DNA of 64,000 bases. Source: Eutreptiella sp. 'Long Island Sound 2002'. Its lineage: Eukaryota; Euglenozoa; Euglenophyceae; Eutreptiales; Eutreptiaceae. Positions within the stretch are counted from its first letter, which is position 1; each line of letters opens with the position of its first letter. The notes beneath the pieces are model-generated. The model made no database searches and was not told the DNA's origin. It saw only the letters and a list, made by a program, of their open reading frames with translations. The stretch lies in the NCBI GenBank assembly GCA_964036045.1, contig OZ038379.1, positions 68,602,719 to 68,666,718 on the forward strand, given 5' to 3'. The translations under genes were made by a program, and so were the position numbers. Positions 41,946 to 54,489 of the stretch are shown here, one piece after another.

Positions 41946-43790
41946 GCCGTCGGAAAAAAACCCCCAGTGAAATGCTCTTGGACTAGGGATTGGTATCCCT
42001 TTGGCGACATTCCAAAACCCCAACCCACCCCCGAACACCACAACTTTTCATATGAAACCCCTTGAAAAACACCACTTAGCCCCAAATGAGCCGTTTTAGC
42101 GCCAACTGAACCCCAACTTTACATTTCCAAGTCAGCCACAGGTACATTGCACGCCCTTGTGTGTTGCATCTATTGCTCGTGGTGTCGTTAGCTGCACTTT
42201 GATGCAACGAAAGTGTGTCTCATGCGCCGACTATGTTGTTGATGGTTGTTGGTTGGATCACTCCACAACCATTTGTCGAGCCTTGTAACTAAAGCACCAA
42301 TTGGGCAATCCAAATGTTTTTATCCCTTTGCGTTGTGTTAAAATGTGGCAAGGAAGGGTGGTGTCCCTTTTGCTACGGCACCACCAAACCACCAAAAAAA
42401 CACAAAAAACATTGGGGTATGTTGGCTAATTTTGCCCTTTGGTAAAGTTTGCTTTCCGTGTATGTCGGCCTTAATGCAAGTGTGGAACCAAAATTGCCCC
42501 GTGTTTGCCGAGGTAGCCCCGTTTTGGTTGTAGCGGGTCTCGCGTTGGCGTAAGACCCCATGTAGCTGGAAGTAGCCCCGTGTAGGCCTAAATAGTTCCA
42601 TGCTGACCTATGTCTTAGGCGGCTCTTCCCGAGGCCGTCCCCAAAGCCAAAGGTTGTTCCGGCAAAATTGCGAAGGAGAGGGTGTTAAAAGTAGGGATGA
42701 AAATTCCAAGTGTTTCGCATGTTGAAAAACATGGTCTAAAAAGAGGTGTCCCACAAATCACCGATTTTTCCACCTAGCTAGGAAGCATGAAATTATTCGG
42801 TTTTTCATGCGTTTTTTGTCTACCCTCCATGAAAATGGTGTATATTGTTGAGGTTGCAACTCCGCAGCTTCTTGCCCTCCCAAACAAGTCTTGAATGAAC
42901 AATGACAGTGCACCAAGCATGCAAATCGCAAGTCATTTACCCGAATTTCACACTGGGTGATAGTTGACTCGTGGAACCATACGCCCACATTTGTGACGTA
43001 ATGGCTGCGATGAGGTGGTACCTTACAGGAAGGTACGACGAACGACCTTTGACATTATCAGATTATGAACGATAACAATAGAGCATAGAGTAACTATAAT
43101 GCAAGCAAACACGAGTTAAAATGGCATGTTTTCTAAGAAATAACACGCTGCAACCCATTCCGGCAGCAAAACTACAACACAACATATGCTTAGAGACGGC
43201 ACATGAAAGTAATAACTACAACAAACAACGACTCCGAGATACATAGCATTAATGCTTTATTTTTTGCAGCCGGCTTGGCCCCCTTCGCCCTCTCTACCGT
43301 AATCTTAGAACTTGTAACTGGCGTTGAATTTTTTTCTTCTGCGTCGTATTCCTCTGCCCCGCCTGCTCATCATCATCATTGCCTGGGACATGAGGCTTGG
43401 GACGCTTGGTGGGGGTGTTCTCCTTACCTAGGGCCAGGGGGGGGGCAGGTCCACTGGCTACCCACCGTCCGAGTCCCCCTACCCGTTATCATTACCTTCA
43501 TCATCATAACCGGGTTTCATACGGGACACTGGCATGCAATGCGACAAACTAGGAAACCCGTTCTCCAACAGATGACCAACGTGGCATCCATGTCTTGCAC
43601 ATTGGAAGTAATGTGTTCTGCGATGCAGGAAAAAGACCCGCACAGCCCGTGTAACAGGTGGCAACAGTGGGTGCCTCTGCATGAGATGACAACAATTGGG
43701 CAGGCATGATGGGACTACTGGTCGTGCGAAGGAGCAGCAACTCATTAGACTCGTCTCTATAAGCGTTGGGGATTACATTCAAGGCACGGA
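41946..43790. other. No convincing gene
   Basis: AT-richer sequence with short frames on both strands (for example a plus-strand frame at 43203-43709) that lack protein character. No RNA gene or repeat array recognised. Confidence 0.35.
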
Positions 43791-43794
43791 GAGC

Positions 43795-44690
43795 TCACTT
43801 TGTAGCCACAATCCCCAGGTGGCTTTTGTATGGACCTTGGGCTCTCATAACCACGTTGGGCACCTTACAAAGAAAAGTAGATGGAATGACAAAAATACAT
43901 ATCCGCTCCTCATGCACAAATGTTGAACGTGTGACACCCTTGTCATAAATCTCAACGGTAACCAATTGGCAGTCAGTAGTCTCATTTGCATCCCCCGGTT
44001 GTGTCCGCAAGTACTTCACATCACTTTCCAGCCTTGCTACAACAATCCAAACTCCTTTGTGGGCTATTTCAAGTATCGCAGGATGCACATCATCCACCTA
44101 CTTCTTATTTGTCTGCACAAACACCTGAAACACAAAAAATTCAAATGAATGTGCTGTAGCGCATCGTAGATGAACAGTTGACTTTAGGGGCAACGATTTG
44201 GACGACGGACAAAGTAACAGTGCATAGTGCACACCATTGCATAGTTCCGTTGCGCCACCTTGTAGGGGAGGGGTTTTCCGGCAACGATCAGCATGGCCTC
44301 GATATGCGGACCACTTACTTGTTCATTCCTTTGAGGAGCAACCAACCAAACACGCGTGGTCTCTTCCTCGTTTGACACTTCCACCCGAGGGTCATTGAGT
44401 GGCCTCGATAGGGCTGCTCGCAGATCGAACCACTCGATGTCATCCCATAATGCCCCGTTGCTCACGGAATCCCATGACACGTACGTTTCTTCCTTTGACC
44501 AATTCCATCTCCCCAAAAGTAGCTTGGTTGCACGTGAGGCCCGACCTTACAGTTTTTTGATCCGCTACATTTAATGGGGATGGACTGTAGAAGGCATGTA
44601 AGTCATTGCGGTCATTGTGTTAGTCCGACTCAACTACATCGTGGCGGCAGCAACAGGCACAAATACCTCTCTCTGCGTGAAGGATGTTGT
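43795..44690 (-). CDS. Hypothetical protein, at least two exons, UAR-rich, TGA stop
   Basis: The last exon (about 43795-44126) begins after TTTGTGTTTCAG|GTG, contains TAG 44098 (VFVQTNKK, TAG, VDDVHPAILEIAHKGVWIVV), then CQLVTVEIYDKGVTRSTFVH and PSTFLCKVPNVVMRAQGPYK, and ends in TGA 43795. The preceding exon runs from about 44690 to past 44184 with TAG 44634, TAA 44571, TAG 44565, TAA 44547 and TAA 44184, and reads RWNWSKEETYVSWDSVSNGA, DDIEWFDLRAALSRPLNDPR and RVWLVAPQRNEQVSGPHIEA. The exact donor is unclear. The globular character is convincing, but I cannot assign a family. Confidence 0.6.
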
Positions 44691-45187
44691 TGTCAGGGTG
44701 AAGCTGTAATAATTCCCATAGTATGTCTTTCTTGGTGGTCCAGGCTTTGCGCTGGAGCACCAAACAACCCACACATATAGGCTACAATTCCGTCGCTTTG
44801 ATCCCGATGGAGTCCAGTCAGAGATGGAACTGCAAAGGGGGTGAGCGGTGCATTACAGGGACCAGTCAACAAAGAATGTGATGCGTCGTGTTATTTCGTA
44901 ACTGTTGGAATTTCCTTTGACGCCTTTATCGGCACTGGGGGACAGTGGGATACCTTGTTTGGATGTGCTCTCGAAATTGTCGATGGCGTCAGGGATCTGT
45001 CCATGGCTTAGTTGCCCCGGAGTCACAACCGGCTTCCACGATTTCCATGCGGCATCCTAACACCAGTGGTGGAGTAGTTGCACAACGTACGGGTTAGTAC
45101 AAGATGGTAATAGACGTACACAAGTAGATTAATGGTCGCCCGAGTAGAGAGGGGGGATGGGTCAAAATTTTCACACCGATGTGATCT

Positions 45188-45580
45188 TTGGCTTTAGGCA
45201 CCCCGCTTTGCGGCGTGCTAGCATCGGATGATGATTTGCCTTGTCACGCTTTTGTACTTCCACCCATATTCTTGAGGCATATAGCCAAGCATCGATTTGG
45301 TCACCCTGTGTTGGACGGCATGGTGATCACCGGACATGATGGTGATTTTGCTGGTGACAGAGCCGATGATAGAGCCCTAGAGGATGGATATGGATATGAG
45401 GTGGACCGTGTTGTGGTCGTTGTGGTTCATGTTGATGTCCTGTCTCTTGCTTATGCTGCTTCAAATGCACGTGTACAAGTAATCAACAAACTCTCTGAGT
45501 ACAACCCTGTTGTTTATCATGTGTTTCGCATGCTGATGTGTGGTCAATGGTTGTTGCCGAGCGTAATTGACACTTCATGA
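45188..45580 (+). CDS. Hypothetical protein exon, TGA stop
   Basis: A 130-codon frame with natural composition: LPCHAFVLPPIFLRHIAKHR, a short acidic segment DGDFAGDRADDRALEDGYG, and ARVQVINKLSEYNPVVYHVF. It ends at TGA 45578-45580. No ATG start is obvious (TTG at 45188), so an upstream exon is likely. No family recognised. Confidence 0.45.
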   Translation: MALGTPLCGVLASDDDLPCHAFVLPPIFLRHIAKHRFGHPVLDGMVITGHDGDFAGDRADDRALEDGYGYEVDRVVVVVVHVDVLSLAYAASNARVQVINKLSEYNPVVYHVFRMLMCGQWLLPSVIDTS

Positions 45581-45670
45581 GTTCGTCTTGACGCAATCAG
45601 TCATGAACTGTTTGTGATGGTGAACTGTTCTGTTGAGACTCTCTTATTGCCCCTTTCTGAGACCAACATG

Positions 45671-46005
45671 CAGGGGACACTAGACAGCAGTCAATTTGCG
45701 TAAGGGGAGAGCTTGCCTACTTGTCACAAGCTTTCAATGCAAGCCAAGCGCGGAGCCAAGCATCCACTACAACCACAGAGAAAGTAGACGCCGGCTCCAA
45801 GGTGCGGTGCACTGCCACGGAGGCGAATCGGGCAATTTGGGTACGCCAACAAATGGTCAAAGTGCCACTAATGAAGCTCAAGTTCGACCTGCAGATTACA
45901 AGGGGGCAGGTTAGGCCACCAAAGGAGGACTTTGACGTGGAGACGTACCAAAGTCTCTTTGCACATCCAGCAAAGCAACCACTGAGCTGTTTTCTTTTGT
46001 GGTGA
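45671..46005 (+). CDS. Hypothetical protein, terminal exon, TGA stop
   Basis: Starts after a CAACATGCAG acceptor at about 45670 and stays open to TGA 46003-46005. It contains GELAYLSQAFNASQARSQAS, EANRAIWVRQQMVKVPLMKL and PPKEDFDVETYQSLFAHPAK. Gln codons here are all CAA/CAG. It may share a gene with 45188-45580 only if that TGA is spliced out. It converges with the minus-strand gene ending at 46090. Confidence 0.5.
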
Positions 46006-46089
46006 GACGAAGGTGTCTCGAGCCGACCCTCCTCTGGCAAATTCTTGTCGCTAACGCGCTGCAGCGCGGTCTTTCGTTGACCGGCCTCC

Positions 46090-48360
46090 TCACCTTGTAG
46101 AAATTGCCTTGTTCCACGTAGAGGGGTCCTACATGTCGGCACGGCAATCCACAAGCTTCAAAAGGATTACACCACGAGCCTCGAAGGCATTGTCAGACTA
46201 CCTGCAATTGGTCCATGCCGAGGAGGGGAAGCTGGACACACCACTGTGGATGTACGGGAAATGTTCATCACCATCATAATTGTTACATTCCCCCCATCTA
46301 TCCACCCCCCTCCCCATCCCATCGCGTACGCCCATAGCTGGCATGCGCCGTCGACGTGTTTGGTACCGGACTGTGTTCTTGCAACGCCCAAGCATGGTAA
46401 GAGCTTCGTGGATGGTACCTTCTGTGGGGTGGGTGGGGATGTGATGCGTGAGGCCTCTCAAGACATTATGAAAAACACCAACCGGACTTATCAAGGTGTG
46501 CAATGCCTTAACAACCGAAACATTCAAATGCTCAACACGTAGTACAGCTTGAATGGAACCTGGGAACAGTGGGATACCAAGCCAGATAGCCTCAAGCTTA
46601 GATTGCTTGTTACAGGACCAATGCTTCGCAGGGATCATCCCTAGGTGCAAACATTCACATAGCCTTCGGATTATGGCGTTAATAAGCTGTGGCAACGCTT
46701 TTTGGGATATTACAATACGTCAAGTCCTTTTTCTTAGCACCACAGGGGTAACAGGTACAAAAAAGTGTTGTACCTGCTGAAGACAATCCATGTGGGGAAA
46801 ACGGGGCAGCTCGGCTACCAAACTGCTGAGCGTGGCTTCGTATGGCTCCTCACTCAACGGCAAGCCGGGTAAGCGTTCAAACCAAGGATGCTCATTCAGT
46901 AGACGTGCCACCAGGAATGTATGAACATACTCAACTTTGTGCTCATATGCAAGTGTCAGGCGAATCAAACCATGTAAGCAACGGGGGTACAACAAAGTGC
47001 TCATATTAGAATTGGCATAACTACCCCAAAGATAGCCTTGCACGTCACATCACATCGCATAATAAACACAGCATGTACACAACCATACAACAAGTCAATC
47101 ATACCTTCTACTTGCATCAGCGGCGCTTCATGTGCGGCAGAGTGGGGTGGCGGGGTAGTGCGCAAATTTTGAAGTTTTTGGTAGAGACTATTCTTGCAGC
47201 AATTTGCCACATGCGGTAATACAGCAACAACTCCCTCCATGTAAATCAGCTTAGGGAAACTCGGAACCGGCTTTCCTGCAGACAATATACCATGGCAAAA
47301 AAAAGAGAACGGAGTATAAAACCGGCGCCAATAAAGGGTTCCAAAGTACTTGCCAAACACCAAACGCAACTAGTGTTTTGTTGAGGAACATTGGTACATT
47401 AAACTTAGCATAACTCGGGCTGTAAACAACTTTGAGAAAACGGTAGTGCATGTGCTCATCCACGAGCAAGGGCATATGATGTTGTGTCCTCTGTTGTATG
47501 GACTGCATAGCGTGCAAAATCTTCAAAGGTCATGGGTTGCTGACAATGTAAGATTAGACATCATCATAGGTTTCCATTGCCGACTGGACCCCCGTGTACG
47601 CTTGGTGTCAAGTGGACAGGGTATGTCACATAGCAGTATGGGAATTAAATTTGGGTCGCTCAAACCATCAACAAAATACTTGTGATTGTACATGAGCATG
47701 TCACTCACAATTGTAGTACAATTGTGTAGCTCCTGCATACCTGGGAACCCGGGCATAACATCATGGGCGCGAGGCAAGCATAGAACAATGAATGTGGTAC
47801 AATTAAGTGAACGATTGTTCTTACTAGGAACATGCTTAAAGACCAAACGATAAAAGGTATCGAACTAGAGGATACATTGTGTACAATATATGGCGACCCT
47901 CCTAAACACCTCCTATCCGCCTACTGTGAAAAAGAGGGCGCATTGCACGAACATGCACCAAAGCATACCAAAGTACGACAAAGAGCAACCGGTAAAGCTT
48001 AAATATCTCAGCGACAGCAACGGTGTACCAACGAGGTGCCTTAAAACCGGTTGGAGACCTATCCCTTCCCTGAATAACATCACCGAGAGATGGGTGACTC
48101 TTGTAGTCCGCCCTCCACTGCAATGTCCAATGAAAAAAGGCATCAACAGGTTCACTTGAATCAAACACCTTACACAGGGCATGGGCATCCTTAGAATTCG
48201 TAACACGAAGGAACGGACATAAAGGCAGAGCATACAAACAAAAACCGCTGAGGTACAAGCAAACGCCGATGAAAAACAGTTCATGAGGGCATACCAGGAT
48301 TGTGTATAAAGTCTGATGTCTGATGTCTGATAAGGGATGTTGTGTGTGCGGTCTGTCCAA
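46090..48360 (-). CDS. Multi-exon hypothetical protein, UAG codons in frame
   Basis: Successive minus-strand coding blocks: 48360-47890 (VFDSSEPVDAFFHWTLQWRA, RSPTGFKAPRWYTVAVAEIF, TAG 47902), 47846-47523 (HDVMPGFPGMQELHNCTTIV, YFVDGLSDPNLIPILLCDIP), 47490-47150 (LLVDEHMHYRFLKVVYSPSY, LQNLRTTPPPHSAAHEAPLM), 47043-46774 (RCLHGLIRLTLAYEHKVEYV) and 46686-46090 (LINAIIRRLCECLHLGMIPA). A clean phase-0 intron of 87 nt joins the last two (CAGCAG|GTACAA...GCCACAG|CTTATT, 46687-46773). The last exon passes TAG 46198 and TAG 46129 to TGA 46090. Other boundaries are not fixed. Base composition is AT-richer than the rest of the window. Family not recognised. Confidence 0.55.
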
Positions 48361-48626
48361 GAAGATGTCTGATATTCTTATCTACTGGAGGTGGGTCTAG
48401 GGGTCTAATGCCCAGAGGAAATTGGGAGAAACTATGCCTGAATCTAAATCAACCCCCCCCCCCAAATGAAAAAAACAAAAATGGAGGACACAATTGAAAA
48501 ATCATTGGGGAACCACCTTGGACAATCAGAAACATGGCAGTACAAAAGTAAAAAAGACTTTGAACACCAAAATGGGAAAATGGGGAAAATGTGTGAGCAA
48601 GGAAAGTGGCAAACAAAAAGGTGCCC
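48361..48626. other. No gene seen before the satellite
   Basis: A short unique stretch with a C run at 48453-48462, followed directly by the 10-bp satellite. The ends of long minus-strand satellite frames spill into it. Confidence 0.4.
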
Positions 48627-51600
48627 ATAGGCCCCCATAGGCCCCCAAAGGTGCCCATAGGTCCCCAAAGGTGCCAATAGGTCCCCATAGGGCCCCATAG
48701 GCCCCCATAGGCCCCCAAAGGTGCCCATGGGTCCCCAAAGGTCCCCAAAGGTCCCCAAGGGTCCCCCTAGATGCCAATGAGTCCCCATAGGCCCCCATAG
48801 GTCCCCATAGGCCCCCAAAGGTGCCCATAGGTCCCCATAGGTCCCCACAGGCCCCCATAGGCCTCCACAAGCCCCCATAGGTCCCCATAGACCCCCATAG
48901 GCCCCCATAGGCCCCAATAGGCCCCCATAGACCCCCAAAGGTGCCCATAGGCCCCCATAGGCCCCAATAGGTCCCCATAGACCCCCAAAGGTCCCCATAG
49001 GCCCCCATAGGCCGCCATAGCCCCCCATAGGCCCCCATAGGTCCCCCTAGATGCCGATGAGTCCCCATCGGCCCCCATACCCATAGGTGGCCATAGGTCC
49101 CCAAAGGTGCCCATAGGTCCCCAAAGGTGCCCAAAGGTCCCCATAGGTCCCCAAAGGTCCCCGTAGACCCCCATGGGCCCCCATAGGCCCCCAGAGGTCC
49201 CCATAGGCCCCCATAGGTCCCCATAGACCCACATAGGTCCCCAAAGGTCCCCAAAGGTCCCCAAAGGTCCCCATAGGCCCCCATAGGTCCCCAAAGGCCC
49301 CCAAAGGTCCCCATAGAGCCCCATAGGCCCCCATAGGCCCCCATAGGCCCCCATAGGTCCCCATAGGTCCGCATAGACCCCCATAGGCCGCCATAGGCTC
49401 GCATAGGTCCCCACAAGCCCCCACATGTCCCCATAGGTCCCCATATGCCCCCATAGGTCCCCATAGGCCCCCATAGGCCCTCAAAGGTCCCCATAGGCCC
49501 CCATAGGCCCCCATCGGCCCCCATAGGCCCCCAAAGGTCCCCATAGGCCCGCAAAGGTCCCCATAGGCCCCTATAGGTCCCCATAGGCCGCCATAGGTCC
49601 CCATGGAGCCCCATGGGCCCCCATAGGCCCCCATAGGCCCCCATGGGCCCCCATAGGCCCCCAAAGGTCCCCATAGGGCCCTATAGATCCCCATAGGCCC
49701 CCATAGGCCCCCCTTGGCCCCCATAAGGCCCAAAGGTGCCAATAGGCCCCCATAGTTCCCCATAGACCCCCATAGGCCACCATAGGCCGCCATAGGCCCC
49801 CATAGGCCCCCATAGGTCCCCATAGACCCCCATAGGCCCCAATAGGTCCCCATAGGTCCCCATAGGTCCCCACGTGCCCCCATAGGCCCCCAAAGGTCCC
49901 CATAGGCCCCCATAGAGCCCCATAGGCCCCCATAGGCCCCCATAGGCCCCCATAGGCCCCCAAAGATCCCCATAGGCCCCCAAAGGTCCCCATAGGCCCC
50001 TATAGGTCCCCATAGGCCCCCATAGGCCCCCATTGGCCCCCATTGGCCCCCATAGGTCCCCATAGGTCCCCAAAGGTCCCCATAGGCCCGCATAGGCCCC
50101 CAAAGGTCCCCATAGGCCCCCAAAGGTCCCCATAGGCCCCCAAAGGTCCCCATAGGCCCCTATAGGTCCCCATAGGCTGCCATAGGCCCCATAGGTCCCC
50201 ATAGGTCCCCATAGGCCCCCATAGACCCCCAAAGGTCCCCATAGGCCCGCATAGGCCCCCAAAGGTCCCCATGGGCCCCCAAAGGTCCCCATAGGCCCCC
50301 AAAGGTCCCCATAGGCCCCTATAGGTCCCCATAGGCCCCCATAGGTCCCCATAGAGCCCCATAGGCCCCCATAGGCCCCCATAGGCCCCCATAGGCCCCC
50401 AAAGTTCCCCATAGGCCCCCAAAAGTCCCCATAGGGCCCTATAGATCCCCATAGGCCCCCATAGGCCCCCATAGGCCCCCCTTGGCCCCCATAGGTCCCC
50501 AAAGGTGCCAATAGGCCCCCATAGTTCCCCATAGACCCCCATAGGCCACCATAGGTCGCCATAGGCCCCCATAGGCCCCCATAGGTCCCCATAAACCCCC
50601 ATAGGCCCCCATAGGTCTCCATAGGTCCCCATAGGTCCCCATAGGTCCCCATAGGTCCCCATAGGTCCCCACGTGCCCCCATAGGCCCCCAAAGGTCCGC
50701 ATAGGCCCCCATAGAGCCCCATAGGCCCCCATAGGCCCCCATAGGCCCCCATAGGCCCCCAAAGGTCCCCATAGGCCCCCAAAGGTCCCCATAGGCCCCT
50801 ATAGGTCCCCATAGGCCCCCATAGGCCCCCATTGGCCCCCATTGGCCCCCATAGGTCCCCATAGGTCCCCAAAGGTGCCAATAGGCCCCCATAGGTCCCC
50901 ATAGACCCCCATAGGCCACCATAGGTCCCCATAGACCCCCATAGGCCCCCATAGGCCCCCATCGGCCCCCATAGGCCCCCAAAGGTCCCCAAAGGTCCCC
51001 ATAGGCCCCTATAGGTCCCCATAGGCCGCCATAGGCCCCCATAGGCCCCCATAGGTCCCCATAGGCCCGCATAGGCCCCCAAAGGTCCCCATAGGCCCCC
51101 AAAGGTCCCCATAGGCCCCCAAAGGTCCCCATAGGCCCCTATAGGTCCCCATAGGCCGCCATAGGCCCCCATAGGTCCCCATAGGTCCCCATAGGCCCCC
51201 ATAGGCCCCCAAAGGTCCCCATAGGCCCCCATAGGCCCCCAAAAGGTCCCCATAGGCCCCCAAAGGTCCCCATAGGCCCCCAAAGGTCCCCATAGGCCCC
51301 TATAGGTCCCCATAGGCCCCCATAGGCCCCCATAGGCCCCCAAAGGTCCCCATAGGCCCCCAAAGGTCCCCATAGGGCCCTGTAGATCCCCATAGGCCCC
51401 CATAGGCCCCCATAGGCCCCCCTTGGCCCCCAAAGGTCCCCAAAGGTGCCAATAGGCCCCCATAGTTCCCCATAGACCCCCATAGGCCACCATAGGCCCC
51501 CATAGGCCCCCATAGGCCCCCATAGGTCCCCATAGACCCCCATAGGCCCCCATAGGTCCCCATAGGTCCCCATAGGTCCCCATAGGTCCCCATAGGTCCC

Positions 51601-52795
51601 CACGTGGCCCCATAGGCCCCCAAAGGTCCCCATAGAGCCCCATAGGCCCCCATAGGCCCCCATAGGCCCCCATAGGCCCCCAAAGGTCCCCATAGGCCCC
51701 CAAAGGTCCCCATAGGCCCCTATAGGTCCCCATAGGCCCCCATAGGCCCCCATTGGCCCCCATTGGCCCCCATAGGTCCCCATAGGTCCCCAAAGGTGCC
51801 AATAGGCCCCCATAGGTCCCCATAGACCCCCATAGTCCACCATAGGTCCCCATAGACCCCCATAGGCCCCCATAGGCCCCCATCGGCCCCCATAGGCCCC
51901 CAAAGGTCCCCATGGGCCCCCAAAGGTCCCCATAGGCCCCTATAGGTCCCAATAGGCCGCCATAGGCCCCCATAGGTCCCCATAGGCCCCCATAGGCCCA
52001 CATAGGCCCCCAAAGGTCCCCATAGGCCCGCATAGGCCCCCAAAGGTCCCCATAGGCCCCCAAAGGTCCCCATAGGCCCCCAAAGGTCCCCATAGGCCCC
52101 TATAGGTCCCCATAGGCCGCCATAGGCCCCCATAGGTCCCCATAGGTCCCCATAGGCCCCCATAGGCCCCCAAAGGTCCCCATAGGCCCGCATAGGCCCC
52201 CAAAGGTCCCCATAGGCCCCCAAAGGTCCCCATAGGCCCCCAAAGGTCCCCATAGGCCCCCATAGGCCCCCATAGGTCCCCATAGGCCCCCATAGGCCCC
52301 CATAGGCCCCCATAGGCCCCCAAAAGTCCCCATAGGCCCCCAAAGGTCCCCATAGGGCCCTATAGATCCCCATAGGCCCCCATAGGCCCCCATAGGCCCC
52401 CTTTGGCCCCCATAGGTCCCCAAAGGTGCCAATAGGCCCCCATAGTTCCCCATAGACTCCCATAGGCCGCCATAGGCCCCCATAGGCCCCCATAGACCCC
52501 CATAGGCCCCCATAGGCCCCAATAGGTCCCCAAAGGCCCCCATAGGTCCCCATAGGTCCCCATAGGTCCCCACGTGCCCCCATAGGCCCCCATAGGCCCC
52601 CAAAGGTCCCCATAGGCCCCCAACGGTCCCCATAGGCCCCTATAGGTCCCCATAGGCCCCCATAGGCCCCCATTGGCCCCCATTGGCCCCCATAGGTCCC
52701 CAAAGGTGCCAATAGGCCCCCATAGGTCCCCATAGACCCCCATAGGCCACCATAGGTCCCCATAGACCCCCATAGGCCCCTATAGGTCCCCATAT
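48627..52795. repeat. 10-bp satellite, GCCCCCATAG / GTCCCCATAG, ~4.2 kb
   Basis: Near-perfect 10-bp periodicity with three main variants (GCCCCCATAG, GTCCCCATAG, GYCCCCAAAG) and rarer ones (GCCGCCATAG, GCCCCTATAG). Three units make 30 bp, so any minus-strand frame that avoids stops repeats every ten codons; this explains glycine/tryptophan-rich frames of up to 697 codons. Larger modules (for example blocks starting GCCCCTATAGGTCCCCATAG at 50797, 51007, 51138 and 51299) recur irregularly, suggesting amplification by unequal exchange. I do not call these frames genes. Confidence 0.95.
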
Positions 52796-54489
52796 TTGGG
52801 GGCTGTACACCCCCAAAATATTTGACGGATGGGGTTCCGTCAAATATTTGGGGGCTGTACACCCCCCAAATATTTCACGGAACCACATCCGTGAAATATT
52901 TCGGGGGTGTAGACCCCCGAAATATTTCACGGATGGGGTTCCGCCAAATATTTGGGGGCTGCAAACCCCCAAAATATTTGACGGATGGGGTTCCGCCAAA
53001 TATTTGGGGGGTCTACACCCCCAAAATATTTGACGGATGGGGTTCCGTCAAATATTTTGGGGGTGTAGACACCCAAAATATTTGACGGATGGGGTTCCGC
53101 CAAATATTTGGGGGGTCTACACCCCCAAAATATTTGACGGATGGGGTTCCGCCAAATATTTGGGGGGTCTACACCCCAAAAATATTTGACGGATGGGGTT
53201 CCGTCAAATATTTGGGGGCTGTAGACCCCCAAAATATTTGACGGATGGGGTTCCGTCAAATATTTGTGGGCCGTAGACCCCCCAAATATTTCACGGAACC
53301 ACATTCGTGAAATATTTTGGGGGTGTAGACCCCCAAAATATTTGACAGACGGGGATCCGCCAAATATTTGGGGGCTGTACACCCCCAAAATATTTGACGG
53401 ATGGGGTTCCGTCAAATATTTGGGGGTCTACACCCCCAAAATATTTGACGGAAGGGGTTCCGTCAAATATTTGGGGGCTGTACACCCCAAAATATTTCAC
53501 GGAACCACATCCGTGAAATGTTTTGGGGGTGTAGACCCCCAAAATATTTGACGGATGGGGTTCCGTCAAATATTTGGGGGGTCTACACCCCCAAAATATT
53601 TGACGGATGGGGTTCCGTCAAATATTTGGGGGCTGTACGACCCCAAAATGTTTGATGGATGGGGTTCCGTCAAATATTTGGGGGGTCTACACCCCCAAAA
53701 TATTTGACGGATGGGGTTCCGTCAAATATTTGGGGGCTGTAGACCCCCAAAATAGTTGACGGATGGGGTTCCGTCAAATATTTGGGGGCTGTACACCTCC
53801 AAAATATTTCACGGAACCACATCCGTGAAATATTTTGGGGGTGTAGACCCCCAAAATATTTCACGGATGGGGTTCCGTCAAATATTTGAGGGGTCGACAC
53901 CCCTAAAATATTTGACGGATGGGGTTCCGTCGAATATTTGGGGGGTCTACACCCCCAAAATATTTGACGGATGGGGTTCCGTTAAATATTTGGGGGCTGT
54001 ACATCCCCCGAATATTTCACGGAACCACATCCGTGAAATGTTTTGGGGGTGTAGACCCCCAAAATATTTGACGGATGGGGTTCCGCCAAATATTTGGGGG
54101 CTGTACACCCCCAAAATATTTGACGGATGGGGTTCCGTCAAATGTTTGGGGGCTGTACACCCCCAAAATATTTGACGGATGGGGTTCCGTCAAATATTTG
54201 GGGGGTCTACACCTCCAAAATATTTGACGGATGGGGTTCCGTCAAATATTTGGGGGCTGTAGACCCCCAAAATATTTGACGGATGGGGTTCCGTCAAATA
54301 TTTGGGGGCTGTACACCCCCAAAATATTTCACGGAACCACATCCGTGAAATATTTTGGGGGTGTAGACCTCCAAAATATTTCACGGATGGGGTTCCGTCA
54401 AATATTTGGGGGCTGTACACCCCAAAAATATTTGACGGATGGGGTTCCGTCAAATATTTGGGGGCTGTACGCCCCCAAAATATTTGACG

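Noticed and set aside
48526-52862. Minus-strand open frames of 100-697 codons rich in Gly, Leu, Trp and Pro
   Set aside because: They are forced by a 10-bp repeat that has no stop on that strand; several frames are open at once over the same DNA, which real genes do not show.
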